Below, piece after piece: positions 1-6,431 of a DNA stretch of 10,534 nucleotides. Within the stretch, counting starts at the first letter, position 1; the number at the start of each line of letters is the position of its first letter. The notes beneath the pieces are model-generated. The model was given only the letters and a program-made list of their open reading frames with translations, searched no databases and was not told the origin of the DNA. The position numbers were made by a program, and so were the translations under genes. Origin of the DNA: CAYTCZ01 sp964436315 (GTDB lineage: Bacteria; Actinomycetota; Thermoleophilia; Gaiellales; Gaiellaceae); the NCBI GenBank assembly GCA_964436315.1, contig CAYTCZ010000130.1:1-10534 (forward strand), in the 5' to 3' direction.

Positions 1-274
1 TGCTTCGACCCGCTGCACAGCCAACGGCTGATATGGAGGAAGCGCCGGTCGGGGCAGAGGCCAGTTAGGAGCCGGAGTCGGAACGAATTCGCGAGCCCTG
101 GGGACGTTGCTGTTCACCAACAGCCGAGAGCACAGATTCGCCACCATGGGGCCGAGGGCGAGATCCTCCGGCCGATAAACGACGCTCATCCCGCCCATCC
201 CACTGCGAAACTCGATCCCGGTAGCCGGCGAGCTCGCTGCCAATACGGGGTTCGGTGTCGAGGGTGTGAGCTAT
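1..274 (-). pseudogene. Decayed 5' fragment of a second Ser/Thr protein kinase gene (paralogue of the neighbouring kinase)
   Basis: Read on the minus strand from 274, the sequence gives IAHTLDTEPRIGSELAGYR, then after a one-base shift IEFRSGMGGMSVVYRPEDL followed by ALGPMVAN. This lines up without gaps with the start of the intact kinase next door (MAHSERAESRIDTELAGYR, IEALIGRGGMSTVYKAEDL): about 27 of the first 46 residues are identical. The position of the start codon is ATA (272-274), no Shine-Dalgarno is visible, and an extra base near 217-219 breaks the frame between Tyr-Arg and Ile-Glu. The glycine-rich loop is partly kept (GMGGMSVVY), but the VALK lysine that binds ATP is gone (VANL). 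Beyond that the reading stays open to base 1 with no recognisable kinase sequence. It starts only three bases after the stop of the intact kinase, as expected for a tandem duplicate that decayed. What lies beyond the window edge is unknown. Confidence 0.75.
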
Positions 275-277
275 TGG

Positions 278-2740
278 TCAAGCGGTGATGTGGAGAGCGG
301 AGATCGTGCGGAACTCAGGCGACATCTGGCGGCGAATGTCGTCCGCCTTGCCACGGTCAAACGACTCGAGGATCAGGTCGTAGACGGCCTCTCCTTCTCG
401 CCAGTAGAGTGGCTCGAGGATCGCCGCGAACTCCCTAGCCTCGACTGCCTCGTTCAGGCGCTCGAGTTGGCGTGACCGAGCGTCAACAAACTGAATCAGA
501 AGCTCGTGGTCGGCGGTGTACGTCGTCGCAGGGATGATGGCGGTCAGGTCATCGACCAGCCCTCGGTACCCGCTCCGAAATTCCGACATGAGTACGGGCC
601 AGCGAGAGTAGAACTCGTCAGGGTTCTGGAGCACCAGGTCCCAGTCCGAATTCCAAAGTTGAGAAGCAAGATCCGCCTCGAGCGCCCAGAAGCGGGGGCT
701 CCACCAAGCATCGAGCCTGCGGAGGGCCGCGACGTATTCCTCTTCCGTGAGCGGTTCCTCCTCTGAGGCAAGGGGATGCACGGCCGCCCAGATGCCGCTC
801 GGTGAGACGGCGAGGTCGCTAGGCCTTGCGCCGATGTCGATCGTCGTGAGAGTCTCACCGGAGACCGGATCGATCCGCGAGACGGCCTCATCCCTCGTAT
901 CGGCAACCCAGACCGACCCGTTCCCCACGCCAAGAGCTCGAGGCTCATCGCCCACCTCGATCGCGGCCACGACCTGATTCGTCACCGGGTCGATCTTGAG
1001 AACCGCTCGATCGGTCGGACTCGCGACCCAGACGGCACCTTCGCCCACCGCGATGTCCGAGGGCAGGAAGGAGACGGGGATCGTTTCGGTCACCCGACCG
1101 GACTGGGGATCGAGTCGCAGGATCGCCCCGATCTGAGTCACCCAGACGGCGCCTTCTCCCACAGCCACATCGACCGGAGGCGTGTCGAGCGCCAGAATCG
1201 TGTGCGCGGCGCGCTGTCCGAAAGCTAGGTCAACCCGAATCACCGCCTGCTCGAGCGGGCTCGTTATCCAAATCGCCCCGACCCGGCCCGGCCCGGGGGA
1301 CTGATGCGCCACCCCACCAACAGGAAGCGGGTGTTCGAGCCCACGATACCCCGGAGAGATCGGAAGCGGCGTCGCAGTGGTGACTCCCGCCGCTTGCGGG
1401 TCGAACTCGGTGAGGGTCGCGTTAGACTCCTGCGGCCCCCCCAGGGTACCTCCCGCTCGATCCGAAGTCGCCAGCCACACGGACTCCGAACTCGCTGCGA
1501 TCTCCCCCAGCTCGGTCATGCCGCCGATCCCGCGGGAGGGACCGTAGGGCCCACCGACGATTCTGGTTGCCTCCGTGGCCGTGTTCGTCGCGAGGTCGAT
1601 CCGGTAGAGGATGTACGTGCGCTCCTCGGCCTCGATCGCCCAGGCCGCCCCGTCGGTGAGGGCGATGCCGCCGACGCCGAAGTCGAGAGGCACGGTGGCG
1701 ATGAGCTCGTTGGTAGCGGGGTCGATCCGCTGCAGCGTGTCGACCGTGATCTCGAGGGTCGGCTCACCGGTTGGCGCTGTGTCCTCTCCGCCGCCCGTGA
1801 GGAGGAGGGCGGGCACGGCGATCGCAGCGGCGATGAGCAGTGTGAGCAGGAGGGCGAGCAGGGCAAGCCGGCGTCGGGAGATGCGGCGAGTCGGGAGCGC
1901 AGCCTGGGCCGCGGCGACGAGCTCTGCTCCGCTTGCGTAGCGCTCGGCGGGCTCCTTGGCCATCGCGGTGGCGATGACCCCATCGAGGGCTTCGGGGAGG
2001 TCAGGGTTTGCCTCGCTCGGCCTGGGCGGGGGCTCGTCCAGGTGGGCCCAGAGGGTCTGCAGTTCCTGCTCTCTCGGGTAGGGCACTTCCCCGGTCAGGC
2101 ACTCGTAGAGGAGGGCACCGAGGGAGTAGATGTCAGACGAGGCTTGTGGGGTGCCCTCGACGATCTGTTCGGGGGAGACGTAGTCAGAAGAGCCCGAGAG
2201 GGTGATCGTCGCCATCGCCTCCTCGGGGAAGCTCGCGGCCTTGGTCAGGCCGAAGTCGGCCAGGTAGACGTGCTCTTCGTCGTCGTCTTTGGCGATCAGG
2301 ATGTTCGAGGGCTTGACGTCGCGATGGACGAGACCCCGCTTGTGAGCTGCGTCGAGACCTGCAGCGGCCTGGGAGACGAGCGCGAGTACTCGCTCGGAGC
2401 TTAGCGCTCCCTCCTCGTGGAGAAGTTTCTTCAGATCGGTTCCCTCCACGTAGCGCATCGCGATGAAGAGCTGACCGGCAGCCTCTCCTGCCTCATGGAT
2501 CGGGATGACGTTGGGGTGGTCGATCGAGGCGGCCAAGCGCCACTCAGCCCGGAAGCGTTCCCGGAAGCTCTCATCGGAGGAGAGCTCGTCGCTCATCAGC
2601 TTGAGTGCCACCTTGCGACCGAGGGTGAGATCCTCGGCCTTGTAGACCGTGCTCATCCCCCCTCTGCCGATCAGGGCCTCGATCCGGTAGCCGGCGAGCT
2701 CGGTGTCAATGCGCGACTCGGCTCTCTCCGAGTGTGCCAT
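278..2740 (-). CDS. Transmembrane Ser/Thr protein kinase (PknB/Hanks type) with extracytoplasmic beta-propeller repeats
   Basis: This 820-residue receptor-like kinase phosphorylates Ser/Thr on cytoplasmic targets. The kinase domain spans about 18-280: Gly-rich loop GRGGMSTVY (25-33), ATP-binding Lys47 in VALK, likely alphaC Glu66, catalytic HRDVKPSN (139-146, Asp141), DFG (162-164), activation segment rich in Ser/Thr (178-186), SPE (189-191) and DIYSLG (203-208). All key residues are present, so it should be active. A basic stretch RRISRRR (285-291) precedes one membrane helix (about 292-316). Outside the membrane, residues 330-655 hold beta-propeller (YVTN/NHL-like) repeats of about 40 residues, clearest as AVGEGAVWV at 526 and 564, GVGNGSVWV at 604 and AVSPSGIWA at 644, each followed or preceded by RIDP-type strands. 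Residues 660-820 form a Trp-rich, probably helical region that I cannot assign. The start at 2740 lies just before the kinase domain; only a weak GAGCGGA precedes it. The ligand is unknown. It is transcribed alone, with a decayed paralogue fragment just downstream. Confidence 0.93.
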   Translation of the reverse strand: MAHSERAESRIDTELAGYRIEALIGRGGMSTVYKAEDLTLGRKVALKLMSDELSSDESFRERFRAEWRLAASIDHPNVIPIHEAGEAAGQLFIAMRYVEGTDLKKLLHEEGALSSERVLALVSQAAAGLDAAHKRGLVHRDVKPSNILIAKDDDEEHVYLADFGLTKAASFPEEAMATITLSGSSDYVSPEQIVEGTPQASSDIYSLGALLYECLTGEVPYPREQELQTLWAHLDEPPPRPSEANPDLPEALDGVIATAMAKEPAERYASGAELVAAAQAALPTRRISRRRLALLALLLTLLIAAAIAVPALLLTGGGEDTAPTGEPTLEITVDTLQRIDPATNELIATVPLDFGVGGIALTDGAAWAIEAEERTYILYRIDLATNTATEATRIVGGPYGPSRGIGGMTELGEIAASSESVWLATSDRAGGTLGGPQESNATLTEFDPQAAGVTTATPLPISPGYRGLEHPLPVGGVAHQSPGPGRVGAIWITSPLEQAVIRVDLAFGQRAAHTILALDTPPVDVAVGEGAVWVTQIGAILRLDPQSGRVTETIPVSFLPSDIAVGEGAVWVASPTDRAVLKIDPVTNQVVAAIEVGDEPRALGVGNGSVWVADTRDEAVSRIDPVSGETLTTIDIGARPSDLAVSPSGIWAAVHPLASEEEPLTEEEYVAALRRLDAWWSPRFWALEADLASQLWNSDWDLVLQNPDEFYSRWPVLMSEFRSGYRGLVDDLTAIIPATTYTADHELLIQFVDARSRQLERLNEAVEAREFAAILEPLYWREGEAVYDLILESFDRGKADDIRRQMSPEFRTISALHITA

Positions 2741-3149
2741 TCCGCTCAGGGCAGCCGGCGCCCGTCGCCAGTTTCAGACTCGGGAGGGAAGCGAGTATGT
2801 GCCGGCCGGCTCATGAACCTGTTTCACAGCCTGGCTCTTCGCGACAAGATCGGACTTCCTCATCAGAGGATAGCAGTTTCGTGGTTTCTAGTTCGGGAGT
2901 TTCTCGTGGCTGCCCGACAGTGCGGATGCGCCGGGGGTAGCTGCGCAACACTTCCGGTCCGATTTGGGCCGTCGAACTCGTCAGCTCTCCCGTGAACTCC
3001 GGCTTGCAAAGACGGAACGGCACGGACGTACCGCGCGGTACTGCTCCCTAGAGCAGTCTCAACAGCCCGCTTCGGACGTACCGCGCGGCGCAGCACTTAC
3101 CACCGGTGAACGTACGGACGAAGCCACCGCGGCCACGGGAGCAGACCCG
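2741..3149. other. Non-coding spacer between kinase and TetR genes
   Basis: This 409-bp stretch holds no convincing gene. Open frames on both strands here are short, mutually overlapping, and lack ribosome binding sites or recognisable domains. It should contain the kinase promoter (minus strand), but I cannot point to confident -35/-10 boxes. The part nearest the TetR gene holds repeats and small palindromes, listed separately. The perfect palindrome GCCGGCCGGC occurs once here (about 2802-2811) and again at the 3' end of the TetR gene (about 3153-3162); in GC-rich DNA this may be chance. Confidence 0.6.
3023..3088. repeat. Two 16-bp direct repeats, exactly 50 bp apart, with palindromic core
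   Basis: CGGACGTACCGCGCGG occurs at 3023-3038 and again at 3073-3088. In the first copy the core extends to a perfect 14-bp palindrome, GTACCGCGCGGTAC (3028-3041); in the second the right half is imperfect. Between them lies a small hairpin, CTGCTC-CCTA-GAGCAG (3041-3056). A partial third copy may follow (CGGACG at 3115-3120, CCGCGG at 3127-3132). Fifty base pairs is close to five helical turns, so a protein could bind both sites on one DNA face. This suggests an operator pair, possibly for the kinase promoter downstream on the minus strand, but no binding protein can be named. Confidence 0.5.
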
Positions 3150-3770
3150 TTAGCCGGCCGGCAGCTCGAAGAGCAACGTTAGGTAGTGGCGAACGTGCTC
3201 GAGCTGGCGGCGCATGACGGATTGCTCCCCCGTCGTCCGCAGGAGGATGAAGGCGCCCTCGAAGGCAACGAAGACCTGGTCGGCGAGCGAGAGTAGGTCG
3301 ACCGAGAGCTTGGGCGGGTGGAGCGCTGCTGCTGCTTCGAGCTTCTCGAGCAGGCGCGCACGCCAGGCGAGGACGGCATCGACGATCAGGTCGTTCGTCC
3401 CGTCGTCGAAGAGCTGCTTCTCGTAGATGAAGGAGACGTAGAGACAGCTCGCCTGGGCGGCGACGAGCCGATCGGCGGCCTCTTCGAACAGTCGGACGAA
3501 GGCGACCAGCTGTTCGGCGGGATCGTCACACTCGGCCTCGGCGCGTGCCATGAACTCCTCGAGATGGGCGACATCGCCCGCCGCGTAGCGCTCGACGAGC
3601 GCCCGGGCAAGGTGGTTCTTCGAGGGGAAGTGGTGGAAGAAGGCGCCCTTGCTCGTCCCCGTCTCGGCCAAGACCGCGTCGATCGAGGTGGCGGCGAAGC
3701 CCTGATCGAGGACGAGCTGCTCGGCTCCGTCGAGGATCCGTTCCCGTGTCTGCGTTCCGTCTCGTGCCAT
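3150..3770 (-). CDS. TetR/AcrR-family transcriptional repressor
   Basis: This 206-residue protein has the usual TetR length and layout: an N-terminal helix-turn-helix DNA-binding domain (about 8-54), then an all-helical ligand-binding and dimer domain. The N-terminus reads TRERILDGAEQLVLDQGF, followed by ATSIDAVLAETGTSKGAFFH (27-46) and HFPSKNHL, a classic TetR signature. I chose the ATG at 3768-3770 because AAGGGGAAG sits about six bases upstream; an in-frame start further up (to 3863) would run through the operator region and into the next gene. The gene is divergent from the flavin oxidase at 3847, with a 76-bp shared region that contains inverted repeats. By the usual logic of such pairs, it probably represses itself and the oxidase-hydrolase unit until a small ligand binds. 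The ligand cannot be read from sequence; the C-terminal domain is not distinctive enough. Confidence 0.92.
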   Translation of the reverse strand: MARDGTQTRERILDGAEQLVLDQGFAATSIDAVLAETGTSKGAFFHHFPSKNHLARALVERYAAGDVAHLEEFMARAEAECDDPAEQLVAFVRLFEEAADRLVAAQASCLYVSFIYEKQLFDDGTNDLIVDAVLAWRARLLEKLEAAAALHPPKLSVDLLSLADQVFVAFEGAFILLRTTGEQSVMRRQLEHVRHYLTLLFELPAG

Positions 3771-3782
3771 CTGAACTTCCCC

Positions 3783-3812
3783 TTGCATACAGACTATACA
3801 GTCTGGTATAAC
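3783..3812 (+). promoter_or_regulatory. Candidate promoter for the flavin oxidase gene
   Basis: TTGCAT (3783-3788) and TATAAC (3807-3812) are separated by 18 bp and lie 35 bp before the ATG at 3847. The -10 box fits the sigma-70 consensus well (5 of 6) and the -35 box poorly (3 of 6). The surrounding region is far richer in A/T than the flanking genes. One inverted repeat lies between the boxes and another starts at the end of the -10 box, as expected for repression by blocking RNA polymerase. Confidence 0.5.
3791..3804. promoter_or_regulatory. Candidate TetR operator O1 (inverted repeat AGACT-N4-AGTCT)
   Basis: AGACT ATAC AGTCT is a perfect 5-bp inverted repeat with a 4-bp centre. With one base of slippage the symmetry continues outward (ATAC on the left, GGTAT on the right). 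It lies between the candidate -35 and -10 boxes of the oxidase promoter and close to the TetR start codon, so one bound dimer could affect both directions. It shares the AGAC/GTCT half-site with the second repeat nearby. Confidence 0.55.
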
Positions 3813-3832
3813 AGACAGACTAGTTTGTCTGT
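3811..3832. promoter_or_regulatory. Candidate TetR operator O2 (22-bp near-perfect palindrome)
   Basis: The 22 bases form a palindrome with a single mismatched pair: arms ACAGACAGACT and AGTTTGTCTGT meet at a central CTAG. Length and symmetry are typical of TetR-family operators. It starts at the end of the candidate -10 box, covers the expected transcription start of the oxidase gene, and ends two bases before its Shine-Dalgarno (AAGGAG, 3835-3840). The half-site resembles that of the repeat at 3791-3804, suggesting both bind the adjacent TetR protein. Confidence 0.7.
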
Positions 3833-3846
3833 TGAAGGAGTTGCCA

Positions 3847-5247
3847 ATGACTGCGACGATCACCGACCCCGATACGAGACTCGCCGGGCTCGATCTGGCG
3901 CTGGAGGGCCGGCTCGTCCGACCCGGCGACGAGGACTACGAGGAGGCGCGCGCGCTCTGGAACGGGATGATCGACGCGCGCCCGGCGGCGATCGCGCGTG
4001 TCGCCTCAGCCGAGGACGTGGCCGCTGCCATCCGCGCGGCGCGGCAGGCAGGTCTCGAGCTCGCCGTGCGCGGCGGTGGCCACAACGTCGCCGGCTTCGG
4101 GACGGTTGACGAGGGGCTCGTCATCGACCTCGCGGCGCTTCGCTCGGTCAGCGTCGATCCCGTCGCCCGTCGCGCAGTCGTGGGGGGAGGCGCAAGGCTC
4201 ACAGACGTCGATGCGGCGACGCAGGCCTACGGCCTCGCTGTCCCCGCCGGGGTGGTCAGTGATACCGGCATCGCCGGATTGACGCTCAGCGGCGGGCTCG
4301 GCTGGCTGCGTCGGAGGTACGGCCTGACTGTCGACCACCTCCTGGCGGCGGAGCTGGTCACGGCCGATGGGGAGATCCTCCAAATCGACGAGGAGAGCGA
4401 TCCGGAGCTCCTCTGGGGACTCCGCGGAGGCGGTGGCAACTTCGGCGTCGTGACCTCCTTCAGCTTCCAGCTCCAGGCCGTCGGCCCCGAGGTGGCCTTC
4501 ACCTTCGTCTTCTACCCGATCGAGCATGCCCGCCAGGTCTTGGCGGAGCACGAACGGATCGTGATGTTGGAAGACGAGATCAGCACGGTCGCGGTTCTCG
4601 GACACGTTGCGCCGGACGAGCCCTTCCCCGAGGAGATCCACGGCGAGCCCTTCGTTGGCCTCCTCGGGATGCACGCCGGCCCCGCAGAGGCGGGTGAACG
4701 TGCGATGCAGCCCCTTCGAAAACTGGCATCACCGCTGATCGATCTCTCAGGACCGATGCCTTACATCGAGGCCCAGCAGATCTACGACGCCGACTACCCG
4801 GCCGGACAGCGCTACTACTGGAAGGCGACGAACCTGCCCGCGCTCGAGCGAGAGCTGATCGACCTGCTCGTCGAGCTGACACATGCTGCGCCATCCGTCC
4901 ATTCGACCATCGACGTCTGGATGAACGGTGGTGCGATCAGCCGCGTCCCCTCTGCGGCGACCGCCTTTGCCGACCGGGATTCGCTCTACGGCCTGACCAT
5001 GGAGGCGAACTGGGAGTCGCCCTCCGAGGACGAGGCGAACGTCGCCTGGGCCCGCGAGGGACTCGCCTCGCTCGAGCGGTACGCGGCCGACGGGCTCTAC
5101 CTCAACTTCCCGGGCTTCCTCGAGGAGGGCCAGGAGCTCGTGCGGGCGAGCCTCGGCGCCAACTACGCGCGGCTCGCGACGCTGAAGGCCCGTCTCGACC
5201 CCGAGAACCTCTTCCACCGAAACGCGAACGTCGAGCCGGCCCGCTAG
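3847..5247 (+). CDS. FAD-dependent oxidoreductase (berberine bridge enzyme-like / PCMH-type FAD-binding)
   Basis: This 466-residue flavoenzyme belongs to the family that oxidises small organic substrates and passes electrons from FAD to oxygen. The FAD domain (about 45-215) includes AVRGGGHNVAGFG with His79, the residue that normally carries covalent FAD, then the loop GVVSDTGIAGLTLSGGLGW (135-153), RRRYGLTVDHLL and GGGGNFGVV (194-202). The C-terminal BBE segment (about 420-464) has YLNFPGF, NYARLATLKARLDPENLF and NANVEP. The second FAD-linking Cys of bicovalent members, in the motif AGLCPTVG, is replaced here (AGVVSDTG, Val137), so a single histidyl link is expected. The ATG at 3847 has AAGGAG six bases upstream; an in-frame TTG at 3832 would overlap that site and the operator. 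No signal peptide is seen, so it is probably cytoplasmic. It is divergent from TetR and followed after 34 bp by a hydrolase. The substrate is unknown. Confidence 0.93.
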   Translation: MTATITDPDTRLAGLDLALEGRLVRPGDEDYEEARALWNGMIDARPAAIARVASAEDVAAAIRAARQAGLELAVRGGGHNVAGFGTVDEGLVIDLAALRSVSVDPVARRAVVGGGARLTDVDAATQAYGLAVPAGVVSDTGIAGLTLSGGLGWLRRRYGLTVDHLLAAELVTADGEILQIDEESDPELLWGLRGGGGNFGVVTSFSFQLQAVGPEVAFTFVFYPIEHARQVLAEHERIVMLEDEISTVAVLGHVAPDEPFPEEIHGEPFVGLLGMHAGPAEAGERAMQPLRKLASPLIDLSGPMPYIEAQQIYDADYPAGQRYYWKATNLPALERELIDLLVELTHAAPSVHSTIDVWMNGGAISRVPSAATAFADRDSLYGLTMEANWESPSEDEANVAWAREGLASLERYAADGLYLNFPGFLEEGQELVRASLGANYARLATLKARLDPENLFHRNANVEPAR

Positions 5248-5281
5248 GGACGAGCTCATCGAGAGAGAAGGAGAGACCACG

Positions 5282-6208
5282 ATGACCACCACCAAGACCA
5301 CCACTCCCGTACCGCCAGCGCCGCCCCCGTCCACGACCGCCCGTGATCCAGCTGGCGGGGAGCGTCGTCTCGCACGGACGCAACCCGAGCCGAAGAGGAT
5401 GAGTGAGCTGATTGCAGCGAACGAGACCGAGTTCTGGGTCGAGCGACGGGGAGCGGGGCCGGACGTGCTCCTGATCGCAGGGCTCAGCGATCCCGCCGAG
5501 GTCTGGCAGTACCAGCTCGACGGGCTCGCCGATTGCTACCGACTGACCGCCTTCGACAACCGCGGCGCGGGGCGGACGCCGCTTACCGAGGGGCCGCTCT
5601 CCGTTCCGCTGATGGCCGACGATTGTGCCGCGCTCCTGCGGGCGCTCGAGATCCCGGCCGCCCACGTGGCCGGCTTCTCGGGCGGCAGCCTGATCGCGCA
5701 GGAACTGGCGCTTCGCCATCCCGAGCTCGTCAAGAGCCTCGTTCTGATCAGCACCTGGGCTCGCCCCGATGCCTACTTCCGCGCCATGACAGGGTTCTGG
5801 CACTGGCTCGTGGAGGCAGCGCCGAGCGAGCGGGCGATGCTCGAGGCCTTCTTCCTCTGGATTTACACCCCGCGCGCCCACGCAGACGGCATGGTGGAAC
5901 AGATCATCGAGGAGGCGCTTCGCTTTCCCCACAAGCAGTCCGCCGAGGCCTTCCGGCGCCAGGTTGAAGCCTTCGAGGGCCACGAGACGCTCGAGCGGCT
6001 CGCTTTGATCTCCGTCCCCACCTTGGTGCTGGCCGGCGAGCTCGACACCGTCGCACCCCCCCGCCTCGGGCGCCTCGTCGCCGAGGGGATCCGGGGGGCC
6101 CGGTTCGAAGTCCTGGCCGGAGAGGCACACCAGCCCTTCCAGGAAGTCCCGGACACGTTCAACGGGCCGGTCGATGCGTTTTGGCGCGAGGTCGAGGCGG
6201 CGAGCTGA
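5282..6208 (+). CDS. Alpha/beta-fold hydrolase
   Basis: This 308-residue enzyme of the alpha/beta hydrolase superfamily probably cleaves an ester, lactone, C-C or similar bond in a small molecule. The domain runs from about 45 to 305: oxyanion-side strand DVLLIAGLSDPAEVW (61-75), FDNRGAGRTP (91-100), nucleophile elbow GFSGGS (131-136) with Ser133, acid in AGELDTVAPP (Asp255), and EAHQPFQE with His283. A complete triad implies activity. The lid (about 165-225) is rich in aromatic residues. The ATG at 5282 has GAAGGAG about nine bases upstream. It adds an unusual 39-residue Thr/Pro-rich, non-hydrophobic N-terminal tail; Met40 (5399) is where homologues would be expected to begin, but it has no properly spaced ribosome site. 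The gene starts 34 bp after the flavin oxidase and very likely shares its transcript and TetR control. Whether it acts on the oxidase product is inference. Confidence 0.9.
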   Translation: MTTTKTTTPVPPAPPPSTTARDPAGGERRLARTQPEPKRMSELIAANETEFWVERRGAGPDVLLIAGLSDPAEVWQYQLDGLADCYRLTAFDNRGAGRTPLTEGPLSVPLMADDCAALLRALEIPAAHVAGFSGGSLIAQELALRHPELVKSLVLISTWARPDAYFRAMTGFWHWLVEAAPSERAMLEAFFLWIYTPRAHADGMVEQIIEEALRFPHKQSAEAFRRQVEAFEGHETLERLALISVPTLVLAGELDTVAPPRLGRLVAEGIRGARFEVLAGEAHQPFQEVPDTFNGPVDAFWREVEAAS

Positions 6209-6399
6209 GGCCAGCCGGGTGTCTGGGAGGATCTCCATCGCGCGAGGAGACGCGGGGGATGCATCCACGACTGTCTCCAAGGAGCCGGAGAGGAACTTGG
6301 CCCCGCCTGGCGGCTGAGCGTGAGCCCGACTTGCGTGAGGACGAGCCACCCGCTTTCGATACGCTGGCCTTCTTATGAGAAACTTAATACGCGGTAGAG

Positions 6400-6411
6400 A
6401 TAACGTGTTAT
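6400..6411. promoter_or_regulatory. Short inverted repeat in AT-rich region before the cyclase gene
   Basis: ATAAC-GT-GTTAT is a perfect 5-bp inverted repeat ending 20 bases before the cyclase ATG. It lies in an AT-rich stretch (about 6371-6431) that stands out from its GC-rich surroundings and probably holds the promoter; I cannot fix -35/-10 boxes with confidence. The rest of the gap, 6209-6370, shows no gene and only weak hairpins. The repeat could be an operator, but its length makes chance possible. Confidence 0.35.
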
Positions 6412-6431
6412 GAAAGCCATCTTTTGAATCG

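Noticed and set aside
1304..2404. Long plus-strand open frame opposite the kinase gene
   Set aside because: The kinase on the minus strand has complete motifs; the opposing frame is low-complexity Arg/Gly-rich sequence typical of antisense GC-rich DNA.
3135..3150. ACGGG-AGCAGA-CCCGT hairpin at the TetR stop as a terminator
   Set aside because: Only five base pairs, no T run on the minus strand, and it overlaps the stop codon; too weak to list.
3771..3863. Longer TetR start (codons up to 3863)
   Set aside because: It would run through the palindromic operator region and overlap the oxidase start; ATG 3770 has a good Shine-Dalgarno and the standard TetR N-terminus.
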